26,802 nucleotides of DNA, from the NCBI GenBank assembly GCA_963632245.1, contig CAVGTF010000011.1, forward strand, positions 1 to 26,802. The letters run 5' to 3'. This document shows, piece after piece, positions 1 through 6,787 of the stretch. This DNA is from UBA1724 sp963632245. Its GTDB lineage: Bacteria; Verrucomicrobiota; Lentisphaeria; Oligosphaerales; Oligosphaeraceae. Made by a program: the position numbers and the translations under genes. Under the pieces are notes generated by a model. It was not told the DNA's origin. It saw only the letters and a program-made list of their open reading frames with translations, and made no database searches. Each line of letters opens with the position of its first letter. Position 1 is the first letter of the stretch.

Positions 1-478
1 AAAAGACACCTGCGAAAACACACACGTCGTCATGGAAAATCATTGGGAGTTATACCGAAACCCCGGGGGTATCAACTTGACGCGACCACTCGCTCAACCA
101 CCCCAAAATCTATCGTTTTCTGGGACGCTTTCGATCACTTCAAGATATCCGCCACCTACGCAGATCACCCAAAATCCAAGACCCGCGCCCCCTCCCCCAA
201 AATCGGTCGCGTCAAGTTGATACCCCCGGAAGATAACTTTCCACAACCTATTGCGTTTTAAGAAATTATATAAATACGATCTATTTTCAAACTCACAAAT
301 CTCCCCTCCGTTCCAAGGGCTTCCGTAACCCCGTAGTGACATAAGCGAAAAGAACGACGCCCCGGCAGAATGGCGATAAACCCTCGCACCTGCCACGCAC
401 CGTGCAATCTCTCGGGCAAATACACCGAACGTTTTCTTGGGCAAATCGCCTATTGTCACCAGGTTCCTCTGTGTACGC
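1..478. other. Gene-free left edge
   Basis: I see no convincing gene here. A minus-strand frame of 128 codons (480 to 94) starts with TTG, has no ribosome binding site, runs through the inverted repeat and ends in low-complexity Gly-rich sequence, so I treat it as chance. The stretch holds the inverted-repeat element at 63-229 (separate entry) and an AT-richer patch at about 235-300. The rest, 300-478, shows nothing I can name. Confidence 0.6.
63..229. repeat. 25-bp perfect inverted repeat enclosing 117 bp (MITE-like)
   Basis: The left arm (63-87) and right arm (205-229) are exact reverse complements over 25 bp, both ending in CCGG at the outer edge. The 117-bp interior carries three direct copies of CCCAAAATC at 102-110, 167-175 and 196-204. 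No coding frame of note lies inside, and I find no clean flanking target-site duplication. The size and architecture fit a miniature inverted-repeat element or the ends of a decayed insertion sequence. A large-loop RNA structure is the alternative. The repeat itself is seen directly; its origin is inference. Confidence 0.75.
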
Positions 479-520
479 AAAAAAGGCGACGACTGCGTGT
501 TCTGCGAGTCTCCGCCTTTT
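479..520 (-). terminator. Intrinsic-like terminator after tRNA-Gln
   Basis: On the minus strand, AAAAGGCG (520-513) pairs with CGCCTTTT (488-481), and the T run extends to 479 (six T in all). The loop is about 24 nt. It lies 12 nt past the encoded CCA of the tRNA-Gln, the expected place for the end of a tRNA transcript. Confidence 0.65.
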
Positions 521-531
521 GATCAGAAGGA

Positions 532-605
532 TGGCATCCCCACCAGGATTCGGACCTAGTCTAAATGTACCAAAAACACTTGTGCTACCATTACACCATG
601 GGGAC
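532..605 (-). tRNA. tRNA-Gln(TTG) with encoded CCA
   Basis: A full cloverleaf folds on the minus strand. The acceptor GTCCCCA pairs with TGGGGAT (one G-U). The D stem is GTGT/GCAC with loop AATGGTA. The anticodon stem AGTGT/ACATT encloses loop TTTTGGT, giving anticodon TTG (Gln). The variable loop is 4 nt, the T stem is CTAGG/CCTGG, the discriminator is G, and CCA is encoded at 534-532. The oddity is the T loop, TCCGAAT instead of the near-universal TTCGAAT, so position 55 (window 553) is C where a pseudouridine precursor U is expected. The gene stands alone between the AraC gene and a terminator. Confidence 0.92.
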
Positions 606-625
606 GCCGAAGATGACAGCGGCGT

Positions 626-631
626 ACTATA
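626..631 (-). promoter_or_regulatory. Probable -10 box for tRNA-Gln
   Basis: TATAGT on the minus strand ends 20 nt before the mature tRNA 5' end and is followed by a GC-rich ACGCCGC discriminator region, as is common for stable-RNA promoters. I find no good TTGACA-like -35 at 16-18 nt, so this rests on one hexamer and its position. Confidence 0.4.
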
Positions 632-766
632 CTCTCTGCGCAGGCATTTTCGCCTCGAAGGCCGTTGGGTTGCGGGAAGTCCGGCTTTAGAAATGACTCA
701 GGCGGACCGGAAGGCGTTATTGTCCTCGGGCCCGCCTGGGGTTGTGCTCTTCGCAAATGCGGTATG

Positions 767-1693
767 CTACTTCGTGGAATCCTGTGTTCCCTGGTGCTGC
801 ATGCGGTATGCGGAGGGAGTGAGATTGAAGTGTCTCTGGAACTGCTGTCCGAAATGTGAGGCGTCGCAGAATCCGCACTTCTGCGCGATGATCTGGATGG
901 GGATATCGGTATTTGCGAGTTTTTCGCAGGCCTTCTTGAGTCGGAAGGTAAGCAGATAGTTCGCGGGGGTCTTTCCGGTGGCCTGAAGGAAGTCCTTGGT
1001 GAACTTCTTCTGGTTTCGTCCGGAGATGCGCGCCAGTTCGGGGCAGGTAATGGGGGAGCCATACTGCGTCTCGATGTGCCGCAGCGCCTTCGCCAGATTC
1101 AGGAGTTCCTGGTCGCCCACGCCCTGCATCTGGTTACAGAAACGGCAGAGAACCGAAAGGAAGCAGCGCACCAGGTTATGGACCATGTCGCGGAAGAACT
1201 CCTCGCGCTCCCTGAGCTCCTGCGCAATGCGCTCCCAGTAGAAGATGAGCTGGTTAAGTTCCTCGCTATCGAGATGGAGTCGGTTCTGGAAGTTATTTTG
1301 TCCGCGGAAAAGCGGCTCCAGCTCCAGGAAGCACCGCATGGCGGGCTCGGCGGAGAGCTCGGAGAATTCCTTGAGGACGGAGGCATCCTGGATCAGGAGA
1401 TTCATGACCTCCAGCGCGCCGGGCGGCGAATATGCATGGATATTTCCTTTGGGAATGAGGAAGATATCGCCACGGCGAATGGGGAATTCGGCATCGGGGG
1501 TCTTGTAACTTCCCTTGCCGTTGGTGATCATGGCAATCTCAATGAAATCATGGGAATGCAGGATGATGGGGCCACGGGAGAAGTTGTCCTTCGCCACATT
1601 GAAGGGAAGACCCTCCACGGGCTCGGCAAAGGCCTTCGGACATACCCAGGGATAAAAATTATAGGTCGGGGAATTGTTGGATTCGTCTACCAT
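767..1693 (-). CDS. AraC-family transcriptional regulator
   Basis: A 308-residue DNA-binding regulator with the usual two-domain build. The N-terminal cupin-type sensor holds HSHDFIEI (about 46-53) and a second strand pair around RRGDIFLIPKGNIHAY (73-88), as in sugar-sensing AraC proteins. The C-terminal double helix-turn-helix (about 195-298) contains ELARISG and IIAQKCGFCDASHFGQQFQRHF, the second HTH with its conserved G-F...F..F pattern. The open frame extends upstream to a TTG at 1789, but that codon lies in the hrpB terminator hairpin. I therefore start at the ATG at 1693, preceded by TAGGAA. No ligand can be assigned; no sugar operon is adjacent in this window. Confidence 0.88.
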   Translation of the reverse strand: MVDESNNSPTYNFYPWVCPKAFAEPVEGLPFNVAKDNFSRGPIILHSHDFIEIAMITNGKGSYKTPDAEFPIRRGDIFLIPKGNIHAYSPPGALEVMNLLIQDASVLKEFSELSAEPAMRCFLELEPLFRGQNNFQNRLHLDSEELNQLIFYWERIAQELREREEFFRDMVHNLVRCFLSVLCRFCNQMQGVGDQELLNLAKALRHIETQYGSPITCPELARISGRNQKKFTKDFLQATGKTPANYLLTFRLKKACEKLANTDIPIQIIAQKCGFCDASHFGQQFQRHFNLTPSAYRMQHQGTQDSTK

Positions 1694-1786
1694 GGCAACA
1701 GAAATTCCTATCTTAGCTTTTTCCGGTGATTTTCGATATTTTAACCCAGAAACGAGATTTGTGGCGGCATTCGTGTTGTTTTTCTG

Positions 1787-1834
1787 CAAAAATCCCCGAA
1801 TTCGTCAAATATTTCGCAAGACCTGCGGGGATTT
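1787..1834 (-). terminator. Intrinsic-like terminator after hrpB
   Basis: On the minus strand AAATCCCCG (1834-1826) pairs perfectly with CGGGGATTT (1798-1790), and the T run continues to 1788 (five T). The loop is long (27 nt) but could fold further. It starts 5 nt past the hrpB stop codon and separates hrpB from the AraC gene. Confidence 0.6.
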
Positions 1835-1839
1835 CATCC

Positions 1840-4404
1840 TCAGCGCCATTCGTGCTTTGGGTATCGTCTCTGGAGCTGTGATTTAATGCTGGGATAATGG
1901 ACATTCCAGAAGCGCGGGAGATCGTCGGTGATTTGGACGGTGCGGAAATTCGGCGCCAGGATATCCAGGAGCACGGGGATTTTTCCGTTTCCGACGGTAA
2001 CGGGTCCGGTGACATCATAGAGCTCCTGGATCTTTGCGCGTCCTTTCGGGGGTTGTCCGGGGTGGTATTCCAGTCGGAGCTTTCGATTGCGGGGCAATGG
2101 CAGAAAGGGCGGTGCCAGCCGCTGGACCTCCGCGAGTTGCTGCGGAGTCAGGAGTGCCTGGAGATAGGGCAGCGCGGGCTTGTTTCGGACAGCGGAGTAT
2201 TTTGTCTCGCCCTGGCAGAGCTCCCGACGGACGGCATCGCACTCCTCGGCGGAGTATTCGGGGAGTCCGAGTTGCGGAAAGTGCTCCCGGAGGAATTGCA
2301 CGCGGTCGATCCACTCCTGACAGGACTCATCCCACCCCAAGAGCGGCATATTGTTGGTGGAGGCGACCTGTTCATAGAGGAGTTGCGAAGCGCGCTCGGG
2401 ATCGGCATCCGGTCGGACGGATTCCTCTAGGACCACGCCCAGACAAAAGAGGGTCCGGCGATGAATCACCTGCTGCCGGACGCCATCCCAGAGGAGCGCA
2501 TCCTCCTCCTTCAGCGAATCCGGGAAGAGCTCCCAGAGCCACTCCTCGCGGACGCCGGAGACCAGGGAGAGCTCGGTGGTCATTCCGGGAGTATTTCCGG
2601 CGCTGACGGCGCGGAGTTCGCCGGCCACCAGCAGTGGCTCGTCCCGCACTAGGGATTGTGGGGAGAGGACCGCGCGTTTCCGCTGCGCCAATTCGCAATT
2701 AAGGGTTCCGCGATCCAGCCGCCGCGCCAGTCGATCGGGGAAGCACTCCAGGAGGATGCGGGACAACTCCAGGGCGGGATTTTGGGCGGGAGTATAGTCG
2801 TTCTTGGGAGCGAGACGGAGGAGGTCCTGCCAGCTGCGGTAGATCTCCCGGGCGGCGCCACCCAGGACTCCCAGTCGGGAGCAGGCGTCATCAACAAAGT
2901 GGCACTCCTTCGCCTGCCGGAGCAACGTGAGTTGCGCCAGAAAATCGGATTCTGGTGGCGGCTGTTCTCCGGGAGCGCGGTTTCCGCGGTCGCGCCGGAA
3001 GCTATTGCGCTGTTGCGTGAGAGTGGAGGCGGCGCCCTGTCGGAGCATCATGGGACGACCCTCCAGGATTGCGGCGGCACCACAGGCCTCCCGGAATGCG
3101 CCGCGGCGTGCGCCCAGGAGGAGCATGAGTGCCAATCGGGGATGCGTGGGATATTTTCGCGCCTCCTGTCCGCTGGCGGAGACGGTTCCATCGGACAGCA
3201 GGAGTCCCAGGGAGGTCAATAGCTCCCGCGCGCCGGAGGCCGCCTTCTCCTGCGGCCGTTCGAACCAGGGGAATTGTGTGTCGTCCGCAAAGCCGTAGCA
3301 GTGGACGGTGAGGATGGGGTCTGCCAGATCCAGCCGCTGGATTTCGGGGAGTCCGTGTGGGGTGCGGTGATCCTGTTCCAGGGGGCTCCAGAGGCGTCGG
3401 CAGACGCCGGGCGCCTCTCGTCCGGCGCGTCCCGCGCGCTGTTGTGCGGCGTCATTAGAGATGGGCTGCGTCTCCAGGATATTGATGCCGCGCTGGGCGT
3501 CGTAGCGGCTAATCTTCGCCAGACCGCTGTCGATAACGATGCGAATGCCGGGGATGGTGAGACTGGTCTCGGCGATATTGGTAGCCAGAATCACCTTCCG
3601 GCGTTCGGCGGGCTCCATGACGGCATGCTGCGCCTCGGGTGCCATATCGCCATAGAGGGTCATGAGGACCAGCGGCTCGGGGAATTTTGTGCGCTGGAGG
3701 GTCTCCGCCGCGTGGCGGATTTCGGCGACGCCGGGCAAGAAGAAGAGCACATCGCCGGCTACGCCCTTCTCCAGATATTCGCGGAGGGCGTCGGCGCCCG
3801 CCTGATAGAGATTGCGGAAGCCGGTCCGGGGGGTATAGGAGATATCCACGGGGAAGCAACGCCCCTTGGACTGCAGGAGGCGGCTACCAGGGAGATACTC
3901 CACCACCTGACGGCTGTCCAGAGTGGCGCTCATGACCACCAACCGCAGATCGGGCCGGGTGGTGGCGCGGAGATTGGCGGCCATCGCCAATCCCAAATCC
4001 GCATCCAGCGTCCGCTGGTGGAATTCGTCAAAGACAATGCAGCCGTAAGAGTCCAACTCCATGGGATGCAGGAGCATCCGGGTGAGAATGCCCTCGGTCA
4101 CGAAAAGGACGCGGGCACGGGGCCCCACGGCGCGCTCATAGCGGGTCACATATCCCACACGCTCGCCCGCCTTCTCGCCCAACTCCCAGGCGACGCGCTC
4201 GGAGAGCATCCGCGCCGCAAGACGCCGCGGTTGTAGCACTAAAATCCGCCGGTCCTCGGGAAGCAACTCCAGCAGCCACTTTGGCAGCTGGGTGGACTTA
4301 CCGGAGCCGGTGGGGGCGGAGAGGACGCATGCGGCGCCGGGGGCCGCCATGGTCTCCAGGAAGTCCTGGCGGATTTCCTGAATCGGGAGCCTTGCGGGAT
4401 CCAT
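1840..4404 (-). CDS. hrpB: ATP-dependent helicase HrpB
   Basis: An 854-residue DEAH/DExH superfamily 2 RNA-helicase-type protein. Walker A PTGSGKST is at 31-38, motif II DEFH at 126-129 (the HrpB variant of DEAH) and motif III SAT at 159-161. Further on come a TNIAETSLTIPG motif V and a QRAGRAGR motif VI. A long C-terminal region ends in the HrpB-type YHPGQPP... and WNVHYPSIKSQLQRRYPKH... segments. E. coli HrpB is a little shorter (809 residues). The cellular role of HrpB is poorly defined even in model species. Its ATG is 40 nt after the waaA stop, so the two are probably co-transcribed. No Shine-Dalgarno is visible. Confidence 0.93.
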   Translation of the reverse strand: MDPARLPIQEIRQDFLETMAAPGAACVLSAPTGSGKSTQLPKWLLELLPEDRRILVLQPRRLAARMLSERVAWELGEKAGERVGYVTRYERAVGPRARVLFVTEGILTRMLLHPMELDSYGCIVFDEFHQRTLDADLGLAMAANLRATTRPDLRLVVMSATLDSRQVVEYLPGSRLLQSKGRCFPVDISYTPRTGFRNLYQAGADALREYLEKGVAGDVLFFLPGVAEIRHAAETLQRTKFPEPLVLMTLYGDMAPEAQHAVMEPAERRKVILATNIAETSLTIPGIRIVIDSGLAKISRYDAQRGINILETQPISNDAAQQRAGRAGREAPGVCRRLWSPLEQDHRTPHGLPEIQRLDLADPILTVHCYGFADDTQFPWFERPQEKAASGARELLTSLGLLLSDGTVSASGQEARKYPTHPRLALMLLLGARRGAFREACGAAAILEGRPMMLRQGAASTLTQQRNSFRRDRGNRAPGEQPPPESDFLAQLTLLRQAKECHFVDDACSRLGVLGGAAREIYRSWQDLLRLAPKNDYTPAQNPALELSRILLECFPDRLARRLDRGTLNCELAQRKRAVLSPQSLVRDEPLLVAGELRAVSAGNTPGMTTELSLVSGVREEWLWELFPDSLKEEDALLWDGVRQQVIHRRTLFCLGVVLEESVRPDADPERASQLLYEQVASTNNMPLLGWDESCQEWIDRVQFLREHFPQLGLPEYSAEECDAVRRELCQGETKYSAVRNKPALPYLQALLTPQQLAEVQRLAPPFLPLPRNRKLRLEYHPGQPPKGRAKIQELYDVTGPVTVGNGKIPVLLDILAPNFRTVQITDDLPRFWNVHYPSIKSQLQRRYPKHEWR

Positions 4405-4444
4405 GGGAACGGAAGCAATAAGGTGGGACGGATCTCGCGGCTAT

Positions 4445-5776
4445 TTACTGCGCCTTCTGGTTTTCGGGGAAGGCGGTCTCGGGGGTCTGGTCCAGCAGCT
4501 CCAGGGTGCGGTCGATGGCACCGCGGTGTTTCTGGACCAGTGCCAGGGCGCGCTCGCCCAGCTCCCGGCGTTTTTCGGGCTGTGACATGAGGGTCTGGAG
4601 GGCGGGGAAGAAGAGGTTATCGCCTTCCACGGGATAGGCGGCCTTCGCCTCCCGGAAGAGCTGGTCCACCTGCCGGAAATTCTCCATGTGCGCACCGTAG
4701 AGGATCGCCTTTCCGAAGATGGCGGGCTCGATGATATTGTGTCCGCCGGTCTGTCCAGCCAGGCTCTTTCCCACGTAGCAGAGTTCCGCCGCGCGGTAGT
4801 AAGCCATGAGCTGTCCGGTGGTATTGACCAGGAGCACCTGCGCCTGTCCGGCAGGCGCGGGCGTGGTTCCGGGAATGGGCTTGACGGACTGCCAGGGGAG
4901 ATGGAAGGCCTCCAGGATCTTCACGACCTCGGCGCCACGCTCGGCATGCCGCGGCACCAGGACCATCCGCCACTGGGGCTGGGAGGACAGCGCCCGCGCA
5001 TACGCCTCGCAAATGAGCTCCTCCTCGCCGGGATGGGTGCTCCCTACGCAGAAAAGCGGGTGCTCGCCATCGCCGAAGGCCTGCTTCAACACATCGCCCA
5101 GATCCGCAGGACCGCCATCGGCCACCTGGTCGAACTTGACGGTGCCCACCACGCGAATGCGGTCGTCCTTTCCGATGACGTGTTCCAGTCGTGCGGCGTC
5201 CTCGGGGGTCTGGACGCAGAGGAGCGCGTAGCTCCGGAAGAGCTTTCGGAAGACGCACCCCCACTTGGCGTATCCCTGGCTGGAGCGATCGGAGAGGCGT
5301 CCATTGACCATGACCACCGGGATGCCGCGCTTGCGCGCCTGGAGGATCAAATTCGGCCAGATCTCCACTTCCAGGATCGCCACCAGCCGTGGACGGATGA
5401 GGTTATAGGCGTGCCGCACCATCCACCAGCAGTCCATGGGGCAGTAGAGGCAGACCACATCGGCGGGGAGTTTCTTTTTGGCGGTGGCGAAGCCGGTGGA
5501 GGTGCCGCAGGTAAAGACGAAGTCCTCCGCGGGATGGCGCTCACGCCAGCGCGCGATGAAGGAGATCGCCTCCACTGTCTCGCCGACGGAGACCGCGTGG
5601 ATCCACACGGGACGCGACTTCAGCGCCGCCAGGCGATCCTTCGCCTCCCGCGGAAAGATGCCGAAGCGCTCCCAGAAGTCCTTCGTCAGCCCGCCACGCC
5701 GCAAGATATGCACCACGTAGAAGGGCATGTAGAGGAGAAGAAGGAGGGGGAAGAGGAGGTCGTAGAGGAAAAACAT
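4445..5776 (-). CDS. waaA: 3-deoxy-D-manno-octulosonic acid (Kdo) transferase
   Basis: A 443-residue GT30 glycosyltransferase that transfers Kdo from CMP-Kdo to lipid IVA at the inner membrane during lipid A/LPS core synthesis. A single N-terminal membrane anchor spans about 4-24. The family's WIHAVSVGE segment is at 58-66, with E66 matching the catalytic glutamate. EVEIWPN (136-142) and NGRLSDRS (158-165) are the acceptor-side signatures, and GGHNIIEPA marks the C-terminal CMP-binding half. Its presence implies a Gram-negative envelope. The start codon is separated by only 5 nt from an AATGAGG heptad array (see repeat entry), and there is no Shine-Dalgarno. hrpB follows 40 nt downstream. Confidence 0.95.
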   Translation of the reverse strand: MFFLYDLLFPLLLLLYMPFYVVHILRRGGLTKDFWERFGIFPREAKDRLAALKSRPVWIHAVSVGETVEAISFIARWRERHPAEDFVFTCGTSTGFATAKKKLPADVVCLYCPMDCWWMVRHAYNLIRPRLVAILEVEIWPNLILQARKRGIPVVMVNGRLSDRSSQGYAKWGCVFRKLFRSYALLCVQTPEDAARLEHVIGKDDRIRVVGTVKFDQVADGGPADLGDVLKQAFGDGEHPLFCVGSTHPGEEELICEAYARALSSQPQWRMVLVPRHAERGAEVVKILEAFHLPWQSVKPIPGTTPAPAGQAQVLLVNTTGQLMAYYRAAELCYVGKSLAGQTGGHNIIEPAIFGKAILYGAHMENFRQVDQLFREAKAAYPVEGDNLFFPALQTLMSQPEKRRELGERALALVQKHRGAIDRTLELLDQTPETAFPENQKAQ

Positions 5777-5781
5777 AACCC

Positions 5782-5885
5782 AATGAGGAGAGGAATGAGG
5801 AATGAGGAGTTGTGGCCACTCTGCAGTGGGCCTTGGCGGTGCTACGCCCCGCCAAACCGCCAGCGGCGCGCAAGTGCGCCGCAGG
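5782..5885. repeat. Heptad array plus shared leader module, copy 1 (upstream of waaA)
   Basis: Copies of AATGAGG at 5782-5788, 5794-5800 and 5801-5807 (plus strand) are followed by a module near-identical to the one at 21506-21605 upstream of the GNAT gene. Inside the module GGCCACT (5814-5820) faces AGTGGGCC (5825-5832), and TTGGCGG (5833-5839) pairs with CCGCCAA (5849-5855), so an RNA of either strand would fold into two hairpins. In the waaA sense the leader reads as CCTCATT repeats ending 5 nt before ATG. Confidence 0.8.
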
Positions 5886-5950
5886 TAGTTGCGGCGCAGG
5901 TAGAAGGTAGCAGGGAGTAGAGAGTAGGTTTGTGCGGTCGCTGCGCGGCT

Positions 5951-6688
5951 CTTCCGCGGCGTGAAGGCCGCGGTACTGGTACCGCCGCCCCCAGCGGCGG
6001 AAGGGCGCGCCGCAGGTGCGAATTAGGAGTTTCGAATTTCGAGGGCTAGGAAATCGGTGTATTTGATAGGGCAGGGAGATCCAAAGGACTGGGGGCAAGC
6101 CCCCCGCCCCCCCTAAAGCCCATACCCAAGCGTAAAGAGCCGGTACCGTACCGCCAGTAGGCGGAAGGGCGCCTGCGGCGGGGAAAAGCTATCCAAAGGA
6201 CTGGGGGCAAGCCCCCCCGCACCCCTCTAAAGCCCATACCCGAGCGTAAAGGCCGGTACCGTACCGCCGGTAGGCGGAAGAGATTAGGCGGGGGCACGGG
6301 GGGCGAGGCGCCTAACGGCGCAATGTGCAATGTGCAATGCACCGTACCGCGGCAACTCGCCGCGGAAGGGCGCCTGCGGCGGGGAAAAGCTATCCAAAGG
6401 ACTGGGGGCAAGCCCCCCCGCACCCCTCTAAAGCCCATACCCGAGCGTAAAGGCCGGTACCGTACCGCCGGTAGGCGGAAGAGATTAGGCGGGGGCACGG
6501 GGGGCGAGGCGCCTAACGGCGCAATGTGCAATGTGCAATGCACCGTACCGCGGCAACTCGCCGCGGAAGGGCGCCTGCGGCGGGGAAAAGCTATCCAAAG
6601 GACTGGGGGCAAGCCCCCCGCATCCCTCTAAAGCCCATACCCGAGCGTAAAGGGCGGCACCGTACCGCGGCGCTTTTCGCCGCGGAAT
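5951..6688. repeat. REP-like hairpin locus 1 (eight units)
   Basis: This intergenic block between mutS and waaA holds repeated GC hairpins of the form TACCG-stem-loop-stem-CGGAA. Plus-orientation units are at 5980-6003, 6149-6165, 6262-6280, 6345-6367, 6463-6481, 6546-6568 and 6663-6688. One unit at 5951-5975 is inverted, head to head with its neighbour. Between units lie a second hairpin type (GGGGGC-AA-GCCCCC after CCAAAGGACT) and a CAATGTGCAATGTGCAATGC segment. Related sequence recurs at 17.9 kb and 21.6-22.1 kb. From 5886 to 5950 there is only a GTAG-rich low-complexity patch. No coding signal is credible. Confidence 0.8.
6184..6666. repeat. 201-bp exact tandem duplication with partial third copy
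   Basis: The unit 6184-6384 is repeated at 6385-6585 with no difference that I can see, and a third, partial copy starts at 6586 and diverges near 6653. A shortened relative lies just before (about 6076-6183), lacking about 90 bp of the unit. Each full unit contains two REP-like hairpins. The identity of the two full copies implies a recent duplication or gene conversion, or an assembly effect. Confidence 0.85.
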
Positions 6689-6741
6689 TCCCGCGGAGCG
6701 GCCTTAGAACTAGCTCACTAACAGCTAAGTGCTAAGTACTT

Positions 6742-6787
6742 AATCAACTTTCCCTGGGATTCCTCAGAATCCCAGGGAAAGTTGATT
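6742..6787 (-). other. 21-bp perfect hairpin across the mutS stop codon
   Basis: Arms 6742-6762 and 6767-6787 are exact reverse complements, and the 4-nt loop on the minus strand reads TGAG, whose TGA is the mutS stop. The arm at 6767-6787 encodes the last residues of MutS. No T run follows (the next bases are AAGTACTTAGC), so it is not a standard intrinsic terminator. It may still act as a 3'-end stabiliser or Rho-assisted end. The structure is seen directly; any function is inference. Confidence 0.85.

Noticed and set aside
94..480. Minus-strand frame of 128 codons near the left edge
   Set aside because: TTG start overlapping the tRNA terminator, no ribosome binding site, passes through the inverted repeat, and a low-complexity end.
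6046..6612. Minus-strand frame of 188 codons with repeated PPVLWIAFPRRRRPS-like peptide
   Set aside because: It simply translates the 201-bp tandem repeats. The unit length is a multiple of three so the frame stays open, but there is no independent coding signal.
6184..6666. CRISPR array
   Set aside because: Period 201 bp with identical spacers and two copies only; no short repeat with unique spacers and no cas genes.
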